Assembly: GCA_947488435.1 (NCBI GenBank)
Contig: CANKZG010000001.1
Coordinates: 2,718,036 to 2,782,035 of the forward strand
Direction: 5' to 3'
DNA: 64,000 nt
Source: an uncultured Flavobacteriaceae bacterium
GTDB lineage: Bacteria > Bacteroidota > Bacteroidia > Flavobacteriales > Flavobacteriaceae
The first letter of the stretch is position 1. Every line of letters begins with the position of its first letter. Shown piece after piece: positions 24,609-32,082 of the stretch. A program made the translations under genes and the position numbers. Under the pieces are notes generated by a model, which was not told the origin of the DNA, ran no database searches, and saw only the letters and a program-made list of their open reading frames with translations.

Positions 24609-26381
24609 CTAATAGAAGCCTTTTCTTCTATTGCTTTTTTTTCCGGAACCACCATCCGATTTGCCCCGGTGCGATTTTCTACTTCCGCCTTGTCTTCCTC
24701 CTCGATTTCGATCTCTTCCACGATCCCTTCCACGATCTCGATTTCTGCGTCCACCGCCACCACCTGGGTTTTTAGAAATCTCTACATTAATAAATCTACC
24801 ATCTACTTTAAACTCAGAAAAAGTCTCTAGTATCAAGCCAGAGAATTTAGCATCTGTGTTAAAAAAAGAAAAACTTTCTTTTACATCAACTTTATATATA
24901 TCATCCTTCTCCAATCCTAAGGTATCCCTTAGAAAGTCTTTTAAAGACATCCAATCGTAATCGTCGCGTTCACCTACATTTATAAAATAACGAACAGAAC
25001 CATTGGTAGGAATATCCCCTGAATCCTTCTTATTACGTTCACCACGACTTGATTTTTCAGTCGTATTTAAATCCTTGGTCTTACTGTAATAGTTGTAAAA
25101 CCGTGTAAATTCAACCGAAACAATTTTTTTAATAAGCTCTTCCCGGTCTAACTCCTGAAGTACATCATTAATAGCAGGCAAGTAGTTATCAATCTCATCA
25201 TTGATTTCCGTGTTTTTAATTTTACTGGCCAGATGATAAAGTTGTATTTCACATATTTCGATGCCTGTTGGAATTTTTTTAGAAATAAAGTCCTGCTTTA
25301 TTTTCTTTTCAATGGCCTTGATTTTTCGAATTTCACTTCGGGTAACAATAACCATCGAGATACCAGATTTCCCTGCTCTTCCAGTTCTACCACTTCTGTG
25401 GGTATAGGTTTCTATTTCATCCGGTAATTGGTAATTGATTACGTGGGTAATATTATCAACATCGATACCACGTGCTGCAACATCTGTGGCAACAAGCATC
25501 TGTATTTGCTTTTTGCGAAAAGCACTCATAACCAGATCACGCTGATTTTGACTGAGATCTCCATGCAAAGCTCCTGCATTATACCCATCCTCAATAAGTT
25601 TTTCGGCTACTTTTTGAGTATCTCTTTTGGTTCTACAGAAAACAACCGAAAAGATATCTGGATTGGCATCCGCTAAGCGTTTTAAAGCTGGATATCGATC
25701 TCTTCCACCAACTTCGTAATATTGGTGCTGTACCGTATTAGCTCCTGCATTTTTAGCTCCTACCGTAATCTCCTTAGGTGAATGCATAAACTTTTTGGCA
25801 ATAGAAGCCACCTCTCTTGGCATTGTTGCCGAAAATAACCATGTAGATTTTTCCTCAGGAGTATTGGACAGGATGTCCTTAATATCTTCATAGAATCCCA
25901 TGTTGAGCATTTCGTCGGCTTCATCCAAAATACAATAGTCGATCTTAGAAATATTTACCATTCCTCTGCCGATCATATCTTTCATTCGCCCTGGTGTGGC
26001 CACTACAATTTGTGCCCCTCGCTTTATTTGGTTGGCTTGCTCAGAAATACTTGCCCCCCCGTAAATAGCCACAACATTTACTCCTTTTTCGTATTTGGAA
26101 TATAATTTTAACTCATTCGTAATCTGCAGGCATAATTCTCTGGTAGGAGATAAAATTAAACCCTGTGTAGTTCTACTTTCTTTATGGATCTTTTGAATTA
26201 ATGGAAAACCAAAAGCAGCGGTTTTACCTGTTCCGGTTTGGGCTAGTGCTACCAAATCAGTATCATCTTCAAGTAAAATAGGAATGGCTTTTTCCTGTAC
26301 TTCAGAAGGTTTTTCAAAACCTAAATCAGTAATAGCGTTCAAAAGGGATTTTTCTAACCCCAAATTTTCAAAATGTGTCAT
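24609..26381 (-). CDS. deaD: DEAD-box RNA helicase with RGG-type tail
   Basis: This 590-residue ATP-dependent RNA helicase starts at the ATG at 26381 (MTHFENLGLEKS, the Q-motif start). The longer reading frame from 26435 is not family-like. Motifs: AQTGTGKT (I), PTRELCLQ (Ia), LDEADEML (II), SAT (III), VATDVAARGIDV (V) and HRSGRTGRAGKSG (VI). A DbpA/CsdA-like RNA-binding domain (RYFINVGERDDYDWMSLKDFLRD) follows, then a glycine/arginine-rich tail (GGGGGRRNRDRGRDRGRDRN). It acts in ribosome assembly and mRNA unwinding, typically in the cold. The leader of about 100 nt (promoter at 26491-26517) hints at cold-shock-type control. Confidence 0.93.
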   Translation of the reverse strand: MTHFENLGLEKSLLNAITDLGFEKPSEVQEKAIPILLEDDTDLVALAQTGTGKTAAFGFPLIQKIHKESRTTQGLILSPTRELCLQITNELKLYSKYEKGVNVVAIYGGASISEQANQIKRGAQIVVATPGRMKDMIGRGMVNISKIDYCILDEADEMLNMGFYEDIKDILSNTPEEKSTWLFSATMPREVASIAKKFMHSPKEITVGAKNAGANTVQHQYYEVGGRDRYPALKRLADANPDIFSVVFCRTKRDTQKVAEKLIEDGYNAGALHGDLSQNQRDLVMSAFRKKQIQMLVATDVAARGIDVDNITHVINYQLPDEIETYTHRSGRTGRAGKSGISMVIVTRSEIRKIKAIEKKIKQDFISKKIPTGIEICEIQLYHLASKIKNTEINDEIDNYLPAINDVLQELDREELIKKIVSVEFTRFYNYYSKTKDLNTTEKSSRGERNKKDSGDIPTNGSVRYFINVGERDDYDWMSLKDFLRDTLGLEKDDIYKVDVKESFSFFNTDAKFSGLILETFSEFKVDGRFINVEISKNPGGGGGRRNRDRGRDRGRDRNRGGRQGGSRKSHRGKSDGGSGKKSNRRKGFY

Positions 26382-26490
26382 AATGGATTTGCTTAATCGC
26401 GAATATGGGTGTGTTACATAGAGCGATTTTTCCATTGATCAAGAAGACTCAGCGCAACACGTGCTATACCAGCGGCGTTATTTCAAGCGG

Positions 26491-26517
26491 CAAAGGTACT
26501 CTTATTTCTTTACACAA
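26491..26517 (-). promoter_or_regulatory. Bacteroidota-type promoter for deaD
   Basis: On the minus strand TTG (26517-26515) is followed after 16 bp by TACCTTTG (26498-26491), a perfect TAnnTTTG -7 element. Transcription would begin near 26484, giving a leader of roughly 100 nt before the deaD ATG at 26381. Confidence 0.6.
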
Positions 26518-26624
26518 CGTTATTGAAGCGCAGAAACTTAAAAATGGAATAATCCGCTATGGATTAAAGCGGCAAGATTGTGCGGGAAGTAACAGCTAAG
26601 TTCTTCTAGATAATCTATTTGGGA

Positions 26625-27200
26625 TTATAGTGTATTGAGATACGTAAGCAGTTGAGAAATTGCTTTGCCCCGATGACTTATCTTATTCTTAACTTCTATC
26701 GGAAGTTCAGCAAAAGTTTTGTCGAAACCATCAGGCATAAATATAGGATCATACCCAAAACCTTCCACTCCTTTTCTTTCCGTTATAATTTTCCCGGGAG
26801 CACTAGCTCGAAATAGCTTTGTTTCGGTTTTTAAATTTAATGCAATTACCGTTTCAAATTGTGCAGATCGATCTTGCTTACCCTTCAAGGCTTCTAATAA
26901 TTTTTTCATATTGGCATTCGCATTTGCATTTGGACCAGCATAACGCGCAGAAAATACACCTGGAGCCCCGTTTAAGGCCCGTACTAGCAATCCGGTATCA
27001 TCAGCAAAACATGGATAACCAAAATTTTGAGTGACATAATCTGCTTTTATCCGAGCATTTCCTTCTAAAGTATCTGCCGTTTCAGGAATAGCTTCAAAAG
27101 ATTTAATGTCATCTAATGAAAGTAATTCGATATGCTTAGGGAGTAAGCGCTGCACTTCGTTGAACTTATTTTTATTATGCGTCGCAAATACTAGTTTCAT
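26625..27200 (-). CDS. rdgB: XTP/dITP diphosphatase (RdgB/HAM1 family)
   Basis: This 191-residue cytosolic nucleotide-pool cleaner hydrolyses non-canonical purine triphosphates (dITP, XTP) to monophosphates. N-terminal KLVFATHNKNKFNEVQRLLP, FADDTGLLVRALNGAPGVFSARYAG and the C-terminal SHRGKAI motif are all family-defining. FGYDPIF carries the substrate-binding aromatic and aspartate. Length is standard. It lies upstream of deaD on the same strand across a 243-bp gap with its own promoter for deaD, so the two are probably separate units. Confidence 0.95.
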   Translation of the reverse strand: MKLVFATHNKNKFNEVQRLLPKHIELLSLDDIKSFEAIPETADTLEGNARIKADYVTQNFGYPCFADDTGLLVRALNGAPGVFSARYAGPNANANANMKKLLEALKGKQDRSAQFETVIALNLKTETKLFRASAPGKIITERKGVEGFGYDPIFMPDGFDKTFAELPIEVKNKISHRGKAISQLLTYLNTL

Positions 27201-27291
27201 GAAATTCAGATAACGTAAGATGGAATTGTTTATAAAATGCTAAAGTATTAATTTTATGTTTAGAGAATTCTGGTATAAAGTTTAAGCTGTT

Positions 27292-27328
27292 TATCTTTGA
27301 TTGAATCTTACAATGGTACAATTGTAAG
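27292..27328 (+). promoter_or_regulatory. -7 element followed by an inverted-repeat operator candidate
   Basis: TATCTTTG (27292-27299) is a perfect TAnnTTTG -7 element; no clear -33 TTG was seen. Directly downstream CTTACAAT (27307-27314) and ATTGTAAG (27321-27328) form a perfect 8-bp inverted repeat with a 6-bp spacer. It would overlap the transcription start, where a dimeric repressor could block initiation, or form a small leader hairpin. Confidence 0.4.
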
Positions 27329-27347
27329 TAAACACACGATAAAATTT

Positions 27348-27800
27348 ATGAGACTCAAAATCCCACCCCCCTTTATAATGGTAGTTTTTGGAGGAATCAT
27401 GTATCTAGTAGACCGTTTTTTACCCTTCGGAAGTTTTAGTTTTTTTGGACAACAATATTTGTATTATGCCCTTGGAGGGACTGCTTTTGTTATTATTTTA
27501 ATAGCCTTGATACAATTTAAGTTGGCGAGTACTACTACAGACCCAATTACACCTGATAAAGCCAGTAAACTTGTAACTTCAGGTATTTACCAGTATACAC
27601 GTAATCCAATGTACTTGGCGATGTTATTAATGTTGTTGGCATTCGGGCTCAAACTTGGAAATGCCTTTAATACAATGGTTGCTGCGGGCTTTGTTTTTTA
27701 TATGAATCATTTTCAAATTAAACCAGAAGAAGAAGCTTTGAGTAAATTATTTGGAAAGGCATACCAACAATATTGTACTTTGGCTCGAAGATGGTTTTAA
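27348..27800 (+). CDS. isoprenylcysteine carboxyl methyltransferase-like membrane protein
   Basis: This 150-residue polytopic protein starts at the ATG at 27348 (MRLKIPPPFIM). An earlier TTG-start reading from 27297 runs through the promoter. It has about four hydrophobic helices. The PEMT/ICMT signature is visible: LVTSGIYQYTRNPMYLAMLL with the RNPMY loop, and KPEEEALSKLFGKAYQQYC near the C-terminus with the paired glutamates, which in this family bind SAM and the substrate head group. The natural methyl acceptor in bacteria is generally unknown. The alpha/beta hydrolase gene follows 20 bp later and may be co-transcribed. Confidence 0.85.
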   Translation: MRLKIPPPFIMVVFGGIMYLVDRFLPFGSFSFFGQQYLYYALGGTAFVIILIALIQFKLASTTTDPITPDKASKLVTSGIYQYTRNPMYLAMLLMLLAFGLKLGNAFNTMVAAGFVFYMNHFQIKPEEEALSKLFGKAYQQYCTLARRWF

Positions 27801-27820
27801 CGCTATTAAACTAGAACATA

Positions 27821-28609
27821 ATGAAACTGAAATACCTAGTGTTGCACCTTATTTTGGTGGTATCTTGCTACTACACACATGCGCAAAAACAATATTTTAC
27901 TTCCTTAGATGGAACAAAGATTGCTTATACTGATGAAGGGGAGGGGTTTCCTGTGCTTTTAATACACGGTTTCATTAATACCAGTAACTCTTGGAATAAA
28001 ACTGTACTGCGTAAGCAACTTTTATCGGATGGATATCGGGTAATTGCACCGGATTTAAGAGGAAATGGAGATTCAGATAAACCACATAACGATGCTGCAT
28101 ATGCAGATGATGCTGAAGTAAAAGATATCATAGGATTAATTGATCACTTAGCACTTAAAAAGTATTGGAGCATTGGTTATTCTAGAGGTAGTATTGTTTT
28201 AGCTAAATTATTAACTCAGGATAAAAGAATTAAAAAAGCAGTCTTAGGAGGGATGGGTGTTGATTTTACAAATCCTAATTGGGATCGTCGCCTACTTTTT
28301 GCTGCCGCGTTCGGAGGAACAACAACTCCAGAGACAGAAGGAGCAGTGAACTATGCCAAGTCCATCAATGCAGATCTAAAAAGCTTGCATTTGCAACAGG
28401 TACATCAGCCTGTTACCAGTATTACAGCATTAAAAACGATTAGTGCAAAAGTTCTAGTTATTGCAGGTGATGAAGATAAGGATAACGGCGCTCCTTTTGA
28501 TTTACACAAAGCAATCCCGAGTAGTACCATTAAGATTGTTAAAGGAGATCATAACAACACCTATAAAACAGCAGATTTCGCAGAAGAAGTATGCTCCTTT
28601 TTGTATTAG
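27821..28609 (+). CDS. exported alpha/beta hydrolase
   Basis: This 262-residue protein has a signal peptide (about 1-22, ending YTHAQ) and one alpha/beta hydrolase domain. The oxyanion-hole segment LLIHGF is at 46-51. The nucleophile elbow GYSRGS places Ser121 as nucleophile (R after the serine, less usual than G-x-S-x-G with small residues). The acid is probably in VIAGDEDKD and the histidine in VKGDHNNTYK. It is predicted periplasmic. The substrate is unknown. It lies 20 bp after the methyltransferase-like gene. Confidence 0.85.
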   Translation: MKLKYLVLHLILVVSCYYTHAQKQYFTSLDGTKIAYTDEGEGFPVLLIHGFINTSNSWNKTVLRKQLLSDGYRVIAPDLRGNGDSDKPHNDAAYADDAEVKDIIGLIDHLALKKYWSIGYSRGSIVLAKLLTQDKRIKKAVLGGMGVDFTNPNWDRRLLFAAAFGGTTTPETEGAVNYAKSINADLKSLHLQQVHQPVTSITALKTISAKVLVIAGDEDKDNGAPFDLHKAIPSSTIKIVKGDHNNTYKTADFAEEVCSFLY

Positions 28610-28782
28610 GTTTTAGAATTCATGAATAGTGACAGAAATGTCATATTGATAATTTTAGGGGGGTAAAATCATCAAATTAATACTAAAAGCTCCTTAAAAC
28701 TTCGCGATCCTTTTTTTTAGAACAATTTCAAAAACGGATAAGATTAATAAGTATTTTTATCGTTTAATTCTTTATTTAAATC

Positions 28783-30675
28783 ATGGTAGAAGTGGGAAGA
28801 AAGTACGTGTTTGATTTTGATAGTACATTAACGAGAGTGGAAGCTTTAGATGTTCTCGCGGAAATGACCCTGCAAGGAAAATCGAATAAGGAGGAAATTA
28901 TTAACGAAATTCAAAACATTACCAATTTAGGAATAGATGGCGATATTTCCTTTACAGAATCCTTAGAACGAAGAATAAAGTTACTCAATGCCCATCGAGA
29001 TGATTTAAATGGATTAGTGACAGAATTACGACAAAAAATATCCAAATCGATTGCTGCTAACAAGGAATTTTTTCAAGATTTTTCAGATGATATTTATGTA
29101 ATATCCTGTGGATTTAAAGAATTTATAGATCCCATTGTTGCGGAATATAATATTCCAAGTGAAAGAGTATATGCGAATACTTTTGCTTTTGATGAGCAAG
29201 GGAATATTGTTGGTTTTGATGAAGAAAATGTTTTGGCTTCTCACAATGGAAAAATAGAATGTCTTAAGGATCTAAACTTAGAAGGTGAAGTTCAAGTAAT
29301 TGGAGATGGTTATAGTGACTATGTAATGCGGGAAGCAGGAATAGCGGATAAATTTTTCGCTTATACTGAAAATGTACACCGAGAAAAGGCCGCTAATAAT
29401 GCAGATCACGTAGCTCCTAATTTGGACGAATTTCTTTATGTAAATGATCTTCCGAGAAAAATATCGTACCCAAAAAACCGAATAAAGATTTTATTACTGG
29501 AAAATGTGCACCCCGATGCTTTCGAAAACCTTTCAGAAGACGGTTTTTCCGTAGAATTGGTAAAACACAGTTTGTCCGAAGAGGAACTAATCCAAAAAAT
29601 AAAAGGAGTTCATGTATTGGGTATTCGTTCTAAGACTCAGGTTACAGAAAACGTTTTAAAAGCTGCCAATAAACTTATGGTGGTAGGAGCATTTTGTATT
29701 GGTACAACACAGATTGATTTAAAGAGTTGTAAGCAAAAGGGAGTTATTGTGTTTAATGCTCCATATAGCAATACCAGATCTGTAGTAGAGCTTGCTATAG
29801 GTCAAATTATCATGCTTATGCGTAATGTATTTACGCGAAGTATAGAGATACATCAAGGACAATGGAATAAAACTGCAATTAACTCCAGAGAGATTCGTGG
29901 AAAGAATTTAGGGATTGTAGGCTATGGAAATATAGGAAAACAATTATCTGTGCTCGCAGAAGCGATGGGTATGCGTGTGTATTATTATGACGTAGCAGAT
30001 CGATTGGCATTAGGAAATGCTCGAAAATGTAGAACTTTAGAAGATTTATTGAATGTAGCTGATGTGGTTTCCTTGCATATTGATGATAACAAAGCAAATA
30101 AGAATTTTATTGGAGAACGAGAAATTGCTCAAATGAAAGATGGAGCTATGCTGTTGAATCTGTCTCGAGGATTTGTAGTAGACATCGCCGCTTTGGTGGA
30201 TGCCCTTAAAACGAAGAAGTTAGGCGGGGTTGCTGTAGATGTATACCCAGAGGAGCCAAGAAGCAATGGATCTTTTCTTACCGAACTTCAGGGATTACCA
30301 AACGTAATTTTAACCCCGCATGTAGGTGGAAGTACAGAAGAAGCACAACGTGACATTGCAGATTTTGTACCCAACAAGATTATGGAATATATCAACTCGG
30401 GGAGTACGGTAGATGCGGTGAATTTCCCAAATATTCGTTTACCAAAACAGAATAAAGCTCATCGTTTTTTACATATTCACAAGAACGTTCCCGGTATTAT
30501 GGCCAAAATTAACGAAGTGTTAGCTCGATACGAAATGAATATTTCCGGACAATTTTTATCCACAGACAGCGATGTAGGTTATGTGATTACAGATTTGGAT
30601 AAAGAATACAATAAAGAAGTTACAAAAGCGCTAAAGAAAATCGAGAATACCATTAAGTTTAGAGTACTGTATTAA
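28783..30675 (+). CDS. serA: phosphoserine phosphatase-phosphoglycerate dehydrogenase fusion
   Basis: This 630-residue cytosolic protein combines two steps of serine synthesis. Residues about 7-215 are a SerB-type HAD phosphatase: DFDSTL (D11, D13), ISCGFKEFI (motif II) and VIGDGYSDYVM (motif IV). Residues about 232-540 are D-3-phosphoglycerate dehydrogenase: LGIRSKTQV, the NAD loop GIVGYGNIGKQ, LSRGFVVD and TPHVGGSTEEAQ with the catalytic histidine. The last ~80 residues are an ACT domain (IHKNVPGIMAKINEVLARYEMNIS), the usual site of serine feedback. No separate serC is present in the window. Similar fusions are known in Flavobacteriaceae. The dehydrogenase call is firm; the phosphatase substrate is inferred. 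Confidence 0.9.
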   Translation: MVEVGRKYVFDFDSTLTRVEALDVLAEMTLQGKSNKEEIINEIQNITNLGIDGDISFTESLERRIKLLNAHRDDLNGLVTELRQKISKSIAANKEFFQDFSDDIYVISCGFKEFIDPIVAEYNIPSERVYANTFAFDEQGNIVGFDEENVLASHNGKIECLKDLNLEGEVQVIGDGYSDYVMREAGIADKFFAYTENVHREKAANNADHVAPNLDEFLYVNDLPRKISYPKNRIKILLLENVHPDAFENLSEDGFSVELVKHSLSEEELIQKIKGVHVLGIRSKTQVTENVLKAANKLMVVGAFCIGTTQIDLKSCKQKGVIVFNAPYSNTRSVVELAIGQIIMLMRNVFTRSIEIHQGQWNKTAINSREIRGKNLGIVGYGNIGKQLSVLAEAMGMRVYYYDVADRLALGNARKCRTLEDLLNVADVVSLHIDDNKANKNFIGEREIAQMKDGAMLLNLSRGFVVDIAALVDALKTKKLGGVAVDVYPEEPRSNGSFLTELQGLPNVILTPHVGGSTEEAQRDIADFVPNKIMEYINSGSTVDAVNFPNIRLPKQNKAHRFLHIHKNVPGIMAKINEVLARYEMNISGQFLSTDSDVGYVITDLDKEYNKEVTKALKKIENTIKFRVLY

Positions 30676-30796
30676 TGCTTTTATAATAAAACCAAAGCTA
30701 TTGAAAAACGTATACGATAGCATGTTTACTTGTATCACATAAGGAAAACATATAAAATTGGCGTTTAATTGGCCTCATTGATAATTGATTCTAGAA

Positions 30797-31744
30797 TCAA
30801 AAACTATCCTTCTTCCCAAAATATAACTGCATATATTTTGTTGCTTTTTCGGATTTTCGTTTTTGCAGTCCTTGTTTATTATAAAAACTTACTTTACTAT
30901 GCGTTTCCTCAAGCTCTAGCATAGCCCAGTTATGTTGATTAAACCACGGTATTCGCAAACCAATAGAATTAACCTGCATTCCTGACGAAATTAATTGAAT
31001 AGGGGAAGTAAGCCCAGTTTTACTAACTTCCTTCGACTTTACAAATTTGTTTTTATGAATATCCCCTCCAAGGAATATTACATTAGTAGCAGTCTTGAGC
31101 ATTGTACATAATTCCTGCAGCTGATATGGATAATTGGCCCAATTTTCATGCCCTTCTGTTAGCGTTAGTCCTCCACAAAGTACAGTATATTTAAGTTCAT
31201 GTTTGAGTTTACTTTTTATAAATTCCAATTGTGTTTTGCTTAGCAATCGGCTCTTCTTTCCTTTTTTTTCAGCGTCGGTTCGATTATCAATAAATATTAA
31301 ACGAGCAAGCTTTGTATCTACATGGTAATACGTATGCGGATAATTGGTAGAACAATTTAAATATTTGTGGAATAGCTTTCGGGAAATACTCTTTTTCCCT
31401 TTTAGCATTGTAGCACCTTTGGCATTATTCCAAGCAAAATCGTGATCATCCCAAACAGCATAAAAACCCTGCTTTATCCGCATCTTTTCTACCAAGCTCT
31501 TAAACTCAGGAACTCGATTAAATTGGTTCTCATACTTTTTATTCATGATGGTTTCGAACGTTTTATCATCATATTTTTTTGGGGCTCCTATAGGTTCCTT
31601 GCTAAGAAATTTAAGTCCATAATCCATATATATGTTATCGCCCAATAACAGCAGATAATCAGGGTTTTCATCAGAAATTCTATTCCATTCCGGTTGTTTC
31701 TTAAAAGCTTCGTATCTAGTACAGGAGGTAAATATAATTTTCAT
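30797..31744 (-). CDS. PhoD-like metallophosphatase without signal peptide
   Basis: This 315-residue protein has calcineurin-like PhoD motifs: FTSC at the start, LLLLGDNIYMDYG, AVWDDHDFAWNNA and FLGGDIHKNKFV, which supply the metal-binding aspartates and histidines. PhoD phosphatases are normally exported by Tat, but this one begins MKIIFTSCTRYEAF with neither signal nor twin arginine, so it should be cytosolic. The substrate is unknown. Its ATG overlaps by 4 bp (ATGA) the stop codon of a broken upstream frame (see pseudogene 31741-32057), suggesting it was once the second gene of a coupled pair. Confidence 0.8.
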   Translation of the reverse strand: MKIIFTSCTRYEAFKKQPEWNRISDENPDYLLLLGDNIYMDYGLKFLSKEPIGAPKKYDDKTFETIMNKKYENQFNRVPEFKSLVEKMRIKQGFYAVWDDHDFAWNNAKGATMLKGKKSISRKLFHKYLNCSTNYPHTYYHVDTKLARLIFIDNRTDAEKKGKKSRLLSKTQLEFIKSKLKHELKYTVLCGGLTLTEGHENWANYPYQLQELCTMLKTATNVIFLGGDIHKNKFVKSKEVSKTGLTSPIQLISSGMQVNSIGLRIPWFNQHNWAMLELEETHSKVSFYNKQGLQKRKSEKATKYMQLYFGKKDSF

Positions 31745-32057
31745 GATACGGTTATTTGATGTGGTCTTGATTTTATAAAAACATCCTTCTTTTTGTACAT
31801 ATGATGAATATTTTCAAGTTCCATCATATCGACAATAATAGAATTGGATGGAAAGGCATTTTCTATCAGGGTATGGTTACGTATTTCGCGTTCAATTAAA
31901 GGTAAGAAAAGTTCCTTAGCCTTAGTAAAAATGGAGTATAATTATGAGGTTTGAAGTCAATTGGATGTTTTTTTGATTGCTCATTTCGTAACCATCTAAG
32001 TTTTAAAAACTTGTTTTTTGGATTAATTTCCAATGCTTTAAGATATTTTACAGATAT
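31741..32057 (-). pseudogene. 5'-truncated, frameshifted gene remnant
   Basis: Two open minus-strand segments fit together as the C-terminal ~108 residues of one protein. The first (32057 to about 31932) reads KYLKALEINPKNKF, then RWLRNEQSKKHPIDFKPHNY. The second (about 31930 to 31741) reads TKAKELFLPLIEREIRN, then SNSIIVDMMELENIHHMYKK, and ends in a TGA overlapping the next ATG. They are joined by a frame change at a run of five T (31927-31931, minus sense); one extra T restores a single frame. No start codon or N-terminus remains, because the divergent gene at 32083 begins at once. I do not recognise the family. Confidence 0.55.
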
Positions 32058-32082
32058 TTAAATAACAAACACCACTTACCAA

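Noticed and set aside
26405..26599. Plus-strand open frame upstream of deaD
   Set aside because: It runs through the deaD leader and promoter on the opposite strand and has no family resemblance, so it is treated as a chance frame.
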